Shown piece after piece: positions 28,857-41,100 of a stretch of DNA of 64,000 nucleotides. Under the pieces are notes generated by a model. The model was not told the DNA's origin. It searched no databases and was given only the letters and a program-made list of their open reading frames with translations. Both the position numbers and the translations under genes were made by a program. Numbering within the stretch: the first letter of the stretch is position 1; every line of letters begins with the position of its first letter. This stretch comes from Anas platyrhynchos. Taxonomy: Eukaryota > Chordata > Aves > Anseriformes > Anatidae. Location: NCBI RefSeq assembly GCF_047663525.1, contig NC_092601.1, positions 16,577,501 to 16,641,500 on the forward strand. The letters run 5' to 3'.

Positions 28857-31800
28857 TTACTTGTTAAGGGACAGGGACTGCAGTCTTTTACCTGCCATCG
28901 CCGCTTCATCTTTTGCTGGAGGAGGGAAAGAACAGAGGTGTCAGCGTCTCACAGCACGCATCAGAGCTGGTGGCAGCCCCCGAGACTGAATTCTTGCTAG
29001 CCACGTGCAGTGAATTAACTGGGGAAAGGTTCTGACCCTCCCCACTAAGTCCTGCTCCCTCCAGGCTAAGTGGGAGCAGCCCTCCCTGTCCCTGGCTTCC
29101 CTTCAGGCTTCCCCAAACCACCCCGATGCTGACGCACAAATTTCCCTGTGGATGTCACTGGGAACACAGCCATCAGGGTTCTGGTTCTCGTCTATCAGAG
29201 CTGAAGAGGAAATCCCAACAGGGGAGGAGAGCTGCGAATTCACCGTGCAGCCTGGATCCCCAGCGTGCATCCAGCAGAAGGAACTTGATAAATCCCCAAA
29301 TCAGAGCTAGCATTGCCTGGGAGGCTGCGGACAATGTGGGTATCGAGCAATTCCCTTCTCTTCTTGCCTGCTCCCTATTCAGACACCCTAGAGCTTGATA
29401 AGAATGAGCCAGCTGAACCTAGTTTTGATGAGAGGAGTCACGAGGACACTGAGCAACACCACGCGGTCTCAGGAGACGAGGGACCACGATGTGTGATAGC
29501 AGAAACCATACCTCACGGCAGCACAGCCATTGCAAAAAGAGAAGTAATAGGATTAATTGTTCTCTAACCTTTTCTTTCCTCTTCTTTCTTTCTGGCAGCT
29601 TCTTCCCTTTGCTTCCGGATGATGGCTAGTCGGGCGAGATCTGCCTTCGCTTGCTCTGTTTTACCAGCTAGGTGCATTTTCATGTATCTTTCTTTTGCCT
29701 TTTGTTTCTCGATCTCCTCCCTGTTTGAGCGAAACACAGCAACAATTACAGAACCCCAGTGAGCATCCAGGTACTGACAGACACCAGGGGAGGTTTTCTG
29801 ACTGGGAAGGAAGCTGAGTACAGAGCTGGGCTGCCTGCACAGGCTGGGGGACCCTGTCAGCAGTTCTCAAGGGCGTTACATCTGTTGCAGGGATGATGAG
29901 AAGCTGAGGAATTTCTACCTTCAGCTAAATAAGAGCACTGATACACAGCGAGGTCAAATGAATTAGCCCCAGGCTACGCAGCACTGTAACGTTTTTCCCA
30001 GAAGTACACCTCAAGGGTACTTCTGCTGAAGGAATCTATCCCAACTAATCAAACTTAAACGATCTATTCCAAATAAATGAAACCAGGAGATGAAACTTGG
30101 CTTCTCATCTTACTCATCAGGCACAAATTTCACCACGAACCCAGGAGTCTGGGAAACCGCTACTTGCCACTAGGGCACCTCTTGGAGCAAGATTAGAGTA
30201 GACCCCAGCGTGACCTTTGGTTAATGGATTTTGGTTACATCTGATTTTTGGCATTAAACTTCAGGAGAGAAACAGCCTGTGTCTGCTTCACAGCAACAAA
30301 CTTCACTCAGCACATCGGGCCGAGCTGCCGGGCCCCGGGGTAGACACAGCTACTCCCAGAAAACAGAGGAATTCTGAAAAGTTTGTAAGGAGATACTTTG
30401 AAATGAAGTGAATCCTGCCTGACTCTTTGCTGCTGCTCAGTGTCAGCTTTAGAGGGCAACACGGATTAAGGGCTTCCCTGAAACACCAACGCACAGGCAG
30501 CAGGGAGACACTTCTCCACACTAAGCTGATGCCAGCAGCATGTGTGAAACCCCAGGACCACGCCAGCTCCCCCCGAGGCAGCAGGAAAACTCACCGCTCT
30601 CGTCGCGAGAGTTCCTTGGGTCCATCCAGGTCCAGCTGAGTTACTTTTTTGGTTGTCTGAATTACACGATTGGGATTCTCGATGTCTATCAACCCTTCCA
30701 CGCCTTTGCGCTTTTGCTAAGGTTTAAGAAGAAGAGGAAAGGTAAGAAGCTCTGTCCTGCCATATTCTGGCATCAAATACCCTGCACCACACCCCAAAAG
30801 TAGAATTCAAGGTGGTTTCACCATCAGACAGCAAAACCATTTGTGAGCCAGGATTTATAACTACCAAACATCTTCACTGTTCTTTGAAGATGATTTTGCC
30901 TTTGCATTTCACTTAAAAATACAAAAATTATCACTCTGAGGACAAAATGTAGTCAAATAAGTTTTTTTTTTTCTCCTGGCTTCTAGAAGTAGTGATTCCA
31001 TAAAAGATTTACTGTAGATAGCTCTGAAAGAGAACTCCAAGCAAATGCATTTCGTGCCCTGAGAATAGCACTACCTGATAGTCCTCATCATCTTCATCAC
31101 TCTCGTCTGAATCTAAAGACTTCTTGTCCTTTTTGGGGTCCCCTGTTGCTCCTTCGCCTCCCTCTTCTTGCTCCTCTTCTTCCTACAGAAATCACAGGAA
31201 GAAAACATGTCAATAAAATTCCCAGGTACTCTTAAACGAGATCATTTTGGGGGAATGATGCGCAGCTCCGAGCACTGCTGCTCCTGACACGGCCCACCAG
31301 GGCTGCCTCACTCTACCAGAACGAGAGCTCATTCTCACCACGGTTCAGCGAGCATCACCTGCCCCAACAGATCTCCTCCAAGCAATTCTGTTGCTCTCTC
31401 TACATAACTGGCCAGGAAAACTATTGTACAGGACAGAACTGGCACTTTACTTTCCCCAAATGAAGGATCTCCAGGAGAATTTTGGCCTGAATTTCCACTG
31501 CACGGTCTCTGAGGGACCAGAAGCTACTCAGATGTGGCATGATGGATCCCAGCCTAGGTCCAGATAAAAAAAAAAATAAAGAGAAAATTGCCAGACATGA
31601 ACTAGAACGGTGTTTCTAGTGGAAATACAAGAAATTGCAGCCTTTCCAGCACAGCTTTTACTAATCAGTGTCTAGAAATTAATTTGTAAATCATTAGAAG
31701 GTAAGATTAGGGAAACTAACACGGGTGTGAAGAGCTTGCTTTACCATTATTAAATATCCTTAACCAGAGCAACAGGCAAAGCAGAGGGGCTATGGGCAGG

Positions 31801-34800
31801 AGGAGGACTAATTTTAAGTGTTTACAAACTTCCCCTAATAAAACTGGGCTGGATGTAACCATCACTATGTGCTAGGGATGATCACAGCAGAAAAAAATCC
31901 TCAAAAAGCAGTCCTCTGAGGGTTGTTGTGTTTTTGTTTTTATAAAAGCAGACAGACATCTCACGTGGGGCCCTGCCGAGGCTCGTTCTGTTCTGTTCCC
32001 ACTTGGTATTTTTATTAACAACTTGGATGGAGAAAAGGCTCGTGAATTCAAAGTCTGTGAATGACATCGTGCAAGTAAGAAGCTGAACTCCTTTTGGAAA
32101 ACAGGAGCAGAACCGTGAGTGGCTTCAGTAACTGCAAGGATGGCATGAAGCCAGGACGGTGGAATCAGAAAACAAACCGAGAGGAGTTACAGGGTAAGAA
32201 ATGTGACACAAAGTCGGAATATCTGGCAAAGCAGCAAACCACGCAATCATCTCGAGTTACAGCTGGTCAAAACATTCAAAAGGAGTCAACAATATGGCTC
32301 ATAGCAGCTTGGATGGGTAATCTTTTTCTGGGATTTACTCATCAGTGTTTCCTACACAGGGTATAATTATCCCGCTGCAGTCAGTGCCGTGAGGTTTCAG
32401 CTGGAATCGTGAGTTCAGGCTTAGGCAGCACTTTCAGGAAGTCTCAGAGAAGAGCAGTGAGTGGCATCGTTCATGGGGTAATTTGGCAACGCAAGAGAGC
32501 AAGTGCTGCAGAAAGCAGCCGTGGTTTTTGTAACGCCAGCCCAATAGCTGCAGGGGAAGGCGGACTTACAGACCCGTGCTGGGGGTTAAAATGCACAAAA
32601 AAAAGCTCACACCAGAAAAATCTGGTATTTCTCCCACAGACAAACAAGAAAACCGTGTGTAAAGAAAGAAGTCAAAGGAATTTAGTTCATTAAAAGTAGA
32701 AAAGGGTCAAATATGCTGTTTTCAAGAAATGAAAGCTGTCAGGGCGTGAGCCCCTTTTCTCCACAGCCTAGCTGCAGAGCAGGAGTGAGGAACGAGCTTA
32801 TGCTGAAGACCAGAATGATGAATTACGGGAGGAAAAGACGTTTAGAGCTGCTGTACAACCATCGTCCTCATCCTTTAACCTTCAGATTGCTGACAGACGG
32901 TCAGCCTGGCCTCACTTCCACGAGGAGCTCGACTGGATCCCACCTTGCAGCCTCCCCAGGCACCGGTATTCAGAATTCAGATTGTGATCACTGACAGAGT
33001 GATCTGCGACACGTGAGCGAGCTGACACGTCTCGTGAGCTGCAAATCAAGCCTGGAGTTCTCACAGTAAGCACCTACCCTTGCCTTCTGCTTTTCTGCTT
33101 GGAGCTGCGCATCGATCTCTTCAGGACTCGTGTACTGTCTTGCCCGGCCTTTGTGGCCTCCTTTTCTACCTGTACAAGAAAAAAATAATTAAAAGAATTA
33201 ATAAATGGTTTGGCGATGAGCTTCCAAAAAGCTTGACTCCTCCTGCAGCACACACTCTGCATTTTCAGCACACACAGGACAAGTCCAAACAGAATTCAAA
33301 AGGAAAAAAAAAAGAGTCACAGTGGATTTGCCACTCTCGGTGAAGCCTGTGGCTTCTCTGATTCCCCTCCCGGGCTGCTGAGCTGTTCCCAGCCCCAGCC
33401 CTGCTCCTGTTCCCTCCCCGGCAGGGATCCCGGTGCGTTCGTGTGGTGGCAGCAGCTCCCACCAGCTCCTCGGCCCCTCCCTGAGCTGAGGCTGTGCCAA
33501 GGGAGCCCGGGGAGCCAATTGGACAAAAGCTTCGGGAATGGGAGTGAGAGCAACTCGTAAAAGGAGCCTCCATGTTTTTGGTTTCCCTTATAAAGCACTA
33601 AAACGAGCGGCAGACATCAGGCAGAAGGGAGAGGGGGCTTGGCTGGGCGGCCCGCCTGGCTCTCCAGAGCACGATGCTGGGGGTTTTGCCGTGGAATTGT
33701 GGAGCCCTTCATGCGTCCTGCAGGCGGCTGCTCTGCTTCTGTCGTCAGAGCCGAGAGCTGCTGGCAAAAGCAAGCTGGAGAGTGCAGGGTGCAGCCGCTG
33801 GGCGAGATCAGTAAAAGCCCAGCAGCTCGTGCGAGGCAGCCCTGCTCCTGCAGGCATCCTTCAGCCCGCAAAGCCTCCTGCTCCTCTCCCTTCCCACCTG
33901 CTGAGGACAACGAGACCTCCAAACGGTGTGGAGAGGGGAAAGGGACGGCGTGGATGTCCCTCCTTACGGGGCAGACCCATCGCTGCCCGACCCTGCGTCA
34001 CGGCCACGCCTGGCTGCGTTTGTCAGGCTTCTTGAGGCAGCCCTCGAGGGTTTTGGGAATTCGTTTTCTGACCAGTTTTGGCTCAGAAAACGAGCACAGA
34101 CCAATTCTCGTATGTTTTAGCTTGGTAAAAGCTGAGCCATGGAGGAAACTCTCTCAAAATGCCCCTCTGAAGCCTTACTGAGCCCCCCCTGAGATGGTTT
34201 TCTGGCACTAAATAAGGAAGGGCAGGGAGCACAGATCTCTACAATCAGTTCTGGAAGCTCACGGGCACTCCCCCACCAGCACAACCAGGGCACTGCTGCC
34301 CCCCAAGCCCTGCTCTCCCCATTCCCAGCCGCCCCACGTGGCACCACTGACACACGTGGGGAACTCAAGCTCCAAGGGAGCGCCGGAGCCGTCACATCCC
34401 TGCCCAGCAAGTGACATCGCTCCGAAAGGAACACCGCCAGGGTACCTGACACCCCACGTGGCGCCGAGAAAATCCACCTGGCCTGCCTCAGCGCCCGCTA
34501 CAAGCTCAGCAGCTGCCGGCAGCCTTCGTGCCCGGACCCTACACCAGGATCAAACTGGAGAAGACAGAAGCCTGATGGCTGGATACAGCCATACAAGGGG
34601 GAAAAGCTGCTCTAAATGAATTAATTTACAGAAAAGCTTGGAAACAAACAAACAAATCAGAGAGAATCAGCCGTGGGGCTGCCCCCCGGGCACCTCAGTG
34701 AGGGGAAGCGCCCAGCCCCCCGCACTGGGCACTATTTGGACACAGCGAGATGCTGGGGGGGGGGGTGCGGTGCCAGGGGCAGCTGCTCCGCCTCTGCAGG

Positions 34801-35208
34801 GTCCATCCGGAGCATTAAATCCCGATTCAAACCATTAAAACGGGTGGAAAAAAAATGAAATAATCCGGAATTTGTTTCCATGGAATAGCCCCAGCTGGGG
34901 GACGCCCGGCGGGCTCGCCGAGCCCAACGCCCGGCTCCACACAGACCCCCAAAAATAACAAAAAATAACGAAAAATAGCAAAAAACCCAAACCCGGCATT
35001 CTGAGCCCATCCCAGGGGAGCCCCCAGCGCCCAGCCCCCCTCCACAAGGCCCCAGCGCCTCAGGGGGGCCCCGGCCCAGCCCCGACCCGCGGCTGCTGCC
35101 CCGGCCCAGCCCCCAACGCCTCATAAAAGACCCCAAATAAATAAATTAAAGGGAAAAAAATGAAATTAAACCCGAACCGGGCGCCCCGCCCCCACCTCCT
35201 TTCGGCAT
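28857..35208 (-). CDS. PDAP1: PDGFA-associated protein 1 (28-kDa heat- and acid-stable phosphoprotein)
   Basis: PDAP1 is a small, disordered, highly charged cytoplasmic phosphoprotein named for PDGF-A binding and later tied to RNA binding and stress responses. Minus-strand coding exons are 35208-35196, 33169-33078, 31182-31075, 30716-30595, 29720-29569 and 28915-28857. They total 546 nt, or 181 aa, as in human. The start [20 protein letters not shown] is basic. An acidic segment follows (about residues 35-70, with a casein-kinase-2-type [14 protein letters not shown]), then [17 protein letters not shown], then a long charged helix (about 108-165); the end is [11 protein letters not shown]. 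The first coding exon is only 13 nt, so gene finders may miss it. The donor of the fifth coding exon (AAAG|GTTAGA) is weak. The gene is head-to-head with BUD31 and convergent with ARPC1B. The PDAP1 family call is secure; its molecular role is poorly defined in any species. Confidence 0.96.
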
Positions 35209-35450
35209 CGCGGCGATGGCGGCTGCAGCGCGGCCCCCCCGGCCCCCAGCGCCGACCCGGAAGCGGAAGCCGCCCCCTCCTCGCGCCCCGCCCCCTTCGG
35301 AGCCCGCTCCGCCCACTCAGAGCCCGCCCCGCGAGGCCCCCGCTTCGGGGCTGACCGCTCGGCGCCTCCTCGCCCGCCGCCGCTCCGCGTCTTTTCCCGG
35401 TGCGAAACGAGAAGGCAGCGCGCGGCCCTGAGGCTGAGGCAGAGTTGTTA
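35209..35450. promoter_or_regulatory. PDAP1/BUD31 bidirectional CpG-island promoter
   Basis: CpG-dense DNA separates the PDAP1 start codon (minus, 35208) from the BUD31 side (plus). It contains a tandem ETS/GABP-type element, CCGGAAGCGGAAG, at about 35257-35269, typical of divergent housekeeping promoters. The BUD31 first noncoding exon should start within or just right of it. Its donor is unresolved; GAGG|GTAGGG (GT at 35610) is one candidate. Confidence 0.7.
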
Positions 35451-35683
35451 CGGTGTCCCGGTTGAGGGAGGGGAGAACGGTGGGGAAGGGCGTGGAGAAA
35501 GGAGGGTTTTGTTCAGGCACTGCGGTGGGCACCTCAGCGCGGCGCGGAGAGGGGAAGAGGACCCCACGGGCGGCAGTGGGACCGGAGCGGGGCCGGGAGC
35601 GGGACGAGGGTAGGGCCAGGACCAGGCCCGGGGTCAACGGGAACCGTCCCGGTGGCAGCCCCAGGCCGCGGGAGGCACCGGGG

Positions 35684-36033
35684 GGTTACCGGGGGACACG
35701 GGAGGGCACCGGGGAGGTACCGGGGGGTTACCGGGAGGGTACCGGGAGTGCACCGGGGGGTACCTGGAGGTACCTGGAGGTACTGGGGGGGCACCGGGAG
35801 GGCACCGGAGGGTACTGAGAGGTACCGGAGGGACACTGGGGGGGTACCAGGAGGCACCGGGAGGGCACCGGAGGCCACCGGGGAGGTACCGGGAGTGCAC
35901 TGGAGGGCACCGGGGTTTACCGGGAGGGCACCGGGAGGTACCTGGAGGGTACCAGGGGGTACCGGGGGTACCGGGAGGTACCTGGAGAGTACCGGGAGGG
36001 CACCGGGAGGTTACCGGGAGGGCACCAGGGTGC
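35684..36033 (+). repeat. GGTACCGGGAGG-type minisatellite, BUD31 5' intron
   Basis: About 350 bp is made of imperfect 10-12 bp units around GGTACCGGGAGG and GGCACCGGGAGG, with many KpnI sites (GGTACC). It lies between the BUD31 CpG island and the start-codon exon, in the presumed first intron. Open frames across it on both strands are products of the repeat and not genes. Confidence 0.95.
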
Positions 36034-36179
36034 ACTGGCCACACCCTGGAGCCCCTCGGGATCCCCGCAGCCTCCCCCCTGCCTCTTTGCAGCTGTTCTG
36101 AGGGATCCGAGGTGCCCGCTCAGGGGAGCGGACAGGCGGTGACTCCGGTGCTTCCCCCCCCATCCCCGTCCCCGCGGCG

Positions 36180-37623
36180 ATGCCGAAGGTGAAGCGCAGC
36201 AGGAAGCCGCCCCCCGACGGCTGGGAGCTGATCGAGCCCACGCTGGATGAGCTGGACCAGAAGATGCGGGAAGGTAACGGCCCCGAAACCAGCTTTTCCT
36301 TAACACCCTGGCCACCCCCGAACACGGGGCGAGCCCTGGGTTGTCCTGAACTTTTTTGGGGTGTGTTTGGGTCACCGGGCAGAGGGCTGGAGTGCGCCTG
36401 TTGTGGGGCACTCCGTGACCGATGCATGCAGTGGGACCGGTAGCTCCTGCCCGTGCTGTTGCTCTGGTCCGACGAGATCCATCAGCCATGAAGTCAGCTC
36501 CGTCCCTCTGCAGGTCACCTCCTTCCTCCTGTCCTCATAATTTAGCTTCTATTTTCTAAAGGGACCCTGCCAGGCCACGTCCTTCTCCTTGGAATCCTCT
36601 CCCATTAAGCTCATTCCTAACTCCAAGTTGTTAAAGTCAGGAATGTTCCTGGAGCAGTTTCTAATGTTACAGAGGAAGGTGGAAATCTGGGAGAATCGGC
36701 TGAAATCTGGTGGGATCTGATGTTTGTTGTTTCCTCCCAGCGGAGACCGAGCCCCACGAGGGGAAGAGGAAAGTGGAATCGCTTTGGCCTATCTTCAGAA
36801 TCCACCACCAGAAGACACGTTACATTTTTGACCTCTTCTACAAAAGAAAAGCCATCAGCAGAGGTGAGAAGGACAAATGCCTCCCCCTGGTGAGGTGTCT
36901 GCCAGGGGGTGCACCCAAACCGGGGTGATGAAGGGAGGGAGGGCGGAGGGAAAGCTGGCCCCTGCGTGGCTCTAACAGCTCGTGAGCACTGCTAGAAATT
37001 CCTCGTGCTGTTTTCAAACACTTCCTGGGAGCTACTTTTGCTAATAACGCCTGCTCTTTGCAGAGCTCTATGAGTACTGCATCAAGGAGGGATATGCCGA
37101 CAAGAACCTGATTGCCAAGTGGAAGAAGCAGGGCTACGAGAACCTCTGCTGCCTGCGCTGCATCCAGACGCGGGACACCAATTTCGGGACCAACTGCATC
37201 TGCAGGGTCCCCAAAAGCAAGCTGGAAGTGGTAAGTTCTCAGCTTCTCCCTGCCCTTCTGCCCTTTCTAAGCTCCCCCTGGTCGGGGACAGCAGGGGAGG
37301 GAATGTTCTTCCTTCTGGTAATTTCCTTTAGCTCTAACAATTTTTACCTTTTGCTGGTAGATTTAATATCTGGGTGCTTTAAAGCTGCTGCCAGCTTTGG
37401 CGTGTGGTTGCTCCAAGTTATTAAAGTGTAGAAAACTGTATAAAATTGGGCTGTAGGCAGCCTTTTCACACAGACCCCTTCAAAACACAGCCTCTGCAGC
37501 GAGGCTGAGGCCGGGGGGTCTGCCTGCTCATCAGAACTTGGCTGAAATATCGCTGTTGTGTCTCCTTTCCAGGGTAGGATCATTGAATGCACTCACTGTG
37601 GATGCCGAGGTTGTTCTGGGTGA
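36180..37623 (+). CDS. BUD31: BUD31 / G10 spliceosomal protein
   Basis: BUD31 is a nuclear component of the activated spliceosome, very highly conserved from yeast to human. Coding exons are 36180-36273, 36741-36863, 37064-37230 and 37573-37623. They total 435 nt, or 144 aa, the human length. The start [20 protein letters not shown] is the family signature. [18 protein letters not shown] follows, then a Cys-rich zinc-binding end with [18 protein letters not shown] and [12 protein letters not shown]. The acceptor of the start exon is at 36091-36092, leaving 87 nt of 5' UTR in that exon. I see only one possible difference from the human protein: KPPPDG against KAPPDG. It is divergent from PDAP1 and tail-to-tail with PTCD1. 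Confidence 0.98.
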
Positions 37624-37818
37624 AGCACCGAGACCCAAATATTTCCTTTTGAACTCTGAACTCGTCCTGCACCGTGGACTGTGAGTGCAATTATACCCAC
37701 CTCCTGCGTGATTGGATAGCTCTGTACTGCGATTAAACCAGCAACGTGCTTGCCTGGATGCTAGGTACAAAGGATGATGTTGTTTTGGAGTAGCTTTTTG
37801 TGTAGCCATTGATTTTAA

Positions 37819-37824
37819 AATAAA
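37819..37824 (+). terminator. BUD31: BUD31 poly(A) signal
   Basis: AATAAA lies 196 nt after the BUD31 stop, and T-rich DNA follows at about 37905-37930. It sits only about 170 bp from the opposing PTCD1 signal, so the two 3' ends nearly touch. Confidence 0.85.
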
Positions 37825-37993
37825 GTCTGCTTTCCTGAGAGACCGGAGCAGTCTTCTGGCAAAACTCCTCTGTGCCCCTCTTCTCCTGTTGGATGTGGGG
37901 TTGTGTGTTTGTTTTTTAAAGTGATTTGTTTAAGTATCTTAAGGAAACTCACTGGAAATGTGTTTGCTTCTCCTTGGAACAGAGGAAAAATAT

Positions 37994-37999
37994 TTTATT
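37994..37999 (-). terminator. PTCD1: PTCD1 poly(A) signal
   Basis: The minus strand reads AATAAA (plus TTTATT) 113 nt beyond the PTCD1 stop, giving a very short 3' UTR. Cleavage would fall near 37970, inside the short gap to the BUD31 end. Confidence 0.7.
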
Positions 38000-38111
38000 T
38001 AGTGGTTATCGCAAGAACTTGGGTTCCTGGAACTACAAAACAGCTTTCCTACATGGAGGCAGTTTAAGGGAGTGAATTCTGAGTTCTTCCAGCACACGGA
38101 ACACGCAGGAC

Positions 38112-41100
38112 CTAGCTGTCAGCTGCAGCATCCTGGCGTAGCTTCCCCTGCACATCCTCTTCCTTATCCTCCCCCACTGACCGTTTGGCTGTTCTGTATT
38201 TCTCCCAGGGGTGGGGCGTCTCCTCTCCTGCCATGACTTTTAACCACCGGTGGTAGTAGCCACGGAAGCCGTCAATTTTCGCCAGGTAGGGGTTCTTTGA
38301 CTTATACTACAAAGAGAAAGCCAACAAAAAAAAAAAAGAATTTGATTAGAACAGAGCTCGTAATACCAGCATGCAGCAGCTACAGGCTGTTATTAGGTAA
38401 AGAGCTGCTGAGGAAATGCCACCAGATCAGACAAACCCAAAGGAAGAAGCCTGGGCACTCACACCTCCCCTCCCTCGGTGGTGTCCCTCACCCCGTGGCC
38501 TGCCATGGCCACTCACCCGGTCAAATTTTGGTGGGTACTGTGCTGCAAACTCCAGCTGGCGTATGATGACCTCGTTGGGAGGCACTTCATTATTCCTCAT
38601 GTCTCGCAGGATCTCTGTGAGGTAACTGTAATCCAGCTGCTTCACAGCAGCACTGATGAGGGCGCTGTAGATGTACTTGTTGGGAGTTATTCCGGACGTC
38701 TGGAAACAACAAATTAGCTGCCAATTAGCACAGGGTTTCCTGCTTGCCTTTTTTGTTCTGGCACCTCTCACACAAGGAGCACAGCTCTTGCTCCAGCACC
38801 TTCTCTTCCCCTGACCCCTCTCCTATCCCAGCGCAGCTATGGGCTGTCAGCTGCTCTAGAGCTGTGTGTTTAGGGAATTAAATCACACCCTAGAAACCTC
38901 AGCAGGACTTTTTAGAAGCATTAACGCTCCTCTTGCTTTTTGCAGCTTGAACCCTAAGCAGTAGAGGTTTATTTTTATTACCTTCAAATCTGAGAGCAGC
39001 TGCAACCCATCCTTCTCTCGGTGGCAAGCAATTGCCAAGCTACAAAACGTCTGGAGGTTAGGGGAGAGGCTCCTCTTTGCGAGAGCTGGCAGCAGGCTCT
39101 GCAAGATACAAATATGGACATCGGTTTCCAGAAAGCCTCGCTGTAGCACTGCTGAGTGGAAAGCAGTGTCAGATTCCCAGTTTCTGTTGTGGACAGAGAA
39201 GCAGGTGTCACAATGAAACACAGCACAACTGGACGCCCGAAACAAGAAGGCAACAACGAGGCTGGTTCTGGGTTTTTCCTTACCTTTGCTCCTTCTAGGT
39301 CTCCCTGTTTGCTTTTCTTCCTTATTAAGGTGTTAAAGAAAGTCACGTCTACTTTCACTTTATGCTCATCCAGGAGTGCCAGAAGAGAGGATTCTGACGG
39401 GCTTTGGGGTTCTACCAGCTCAGCCAGTAACGTGAACGTTTTAATGTTGGGTTCTGCGTTGTCCTCTTTCATTTTGTTCAAGAAGCCCTCCACGTCCCCC
39501 ATCAGAGCCAGTCTGTGGGATGGCGTGGCCACCGTCCCCAAGGAGACCACAGCTGCATCAGGAACCCGTGAATCCAGCAAGTTGGGCAGGTTGCACAAAT
39601 GCAGTTTCTGGCTTAGGCACGCTTGGTCCTGCTCTAGCTCATTCTGATCTCCTCTCACCAATGCTTCAGTGCTGCTGTTGAGACCAGCTGGTACTAGTTT
39701 CATTTCTGTATCATTCACATCTTTCCTTTGTTGCCTGATAAGTTCTTCAGGCTGCACCAAACTCTGCTGAAATAATTGCTTTTCCATGGCCTCCACGTCC
39801 AGCTGGACAGCAGGTGCTCCCTCCAATCCCTTCTTTCTCTGGTTTTTCACCTTCTGTGTGCCGGGTGCAAGCCTTAGCTGAGGTGAGCTCCCATCAGCGG
39901 GGCTGAGCAGTACTTGGGAGGCCACAACCGGATCGCCAATTCCGCAGTCTCTAGCAGCACGCAGCATCAAGTTGTACGTGTGGCTGTTGGCCTTTATTCC
40001 AAGCTTAGCCATCTGCTTCCAAACCTGCAGAGGGGAAGATGAACATCAAATGTAAGTAACAGTGAACAGCAGGAGCACTTCTAGCAGGTTGTAAGCACGT
40101 TTACGGCACAAGGAGGTGAAGTGGCAGTGGGCAGTGAGCAGCCACCTCAAGCTAGTACGGCCCTGAGACATCATTCAGGGCACCTCACCAGCTTACAGAA
40201 TGTCTTGATGGAAGTCTAGTTTAAAGAATTTGTCCTAGGAGGTGCTGAGCTCCTCCTGATTTCATCAGCTCATCGTAACCTGCTGTTTTCTATACATTGA
40301 AATGACAAGTTAACTGTACAGAAGCGTATTTTCCTTATTTAGTCCATAAAGACAAACCTGTAAGGCGTATCGGAAGCCGCTTTCACTGTCCTTTATGCAG
40401 CTCATGAGAAGGAAGCTGAAGGTCTCAGCTGTGGGAACATGACCCTTCTGCACTATTTCCTAAAAAAAAAAAAAAAAAAAAAGGAGAGAGCAAAGAGAGG
40501 ATTGAACTTCCCAGTTACCCAAACAGTCTGTTGTAGCCAGCTGTGAAGCTCAAATGCTGCTGTTATCTTCTGGGGACAGAGTTAACAACAAAGCATAGGG
40601 TGAGCTCTCAGCACTGAGCAGGACGATTGCTCCAGAATAAAAATAAATAAATTGAAATGCCTGCATAGATCCTAGCTTCTTCCTTATGGGAGCTATGGGG
40701 AATTTGGGCACAGGGATAGCAAGCCTTTTAGCAACTCCTAGACTGGCCTTTTTGAGGAAAAACTGCTGCAGAGCTCTAAAAGGAAGGTACATACCAATAC
40801 ATGGGTCTTCAAAATGAAGGAAAGGGATGCAATAGCTGTGAGCCCTCCAAAAACTGTTCAATAAATTCTTGACACCTGACCACAGTTTCAAAGCCAACCT
40901 CTGTTTAGGCCTGTAGCTGCCTCATTTTATCTACTTAAATTTTGTACATTCTTGGATTTTATTGTATGAAACCAAAGATCAATGCAATAGAAACATTTTA
41001 AGTATAGATAATTACAGATTATAGCCCAGGAACTTTAACTGCAGCAGAATACACTTGACACAAGAAAAGTCACGTACTTACCTTCAGCACGTCAAAGCAC

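Noticed and set aside
35652-36101. Open frames across the BUD31 minisatellite on both strands
   Set aside because: They are direct translations of a 10-12 bp repeat in the 5' intron, with no conserved protein.
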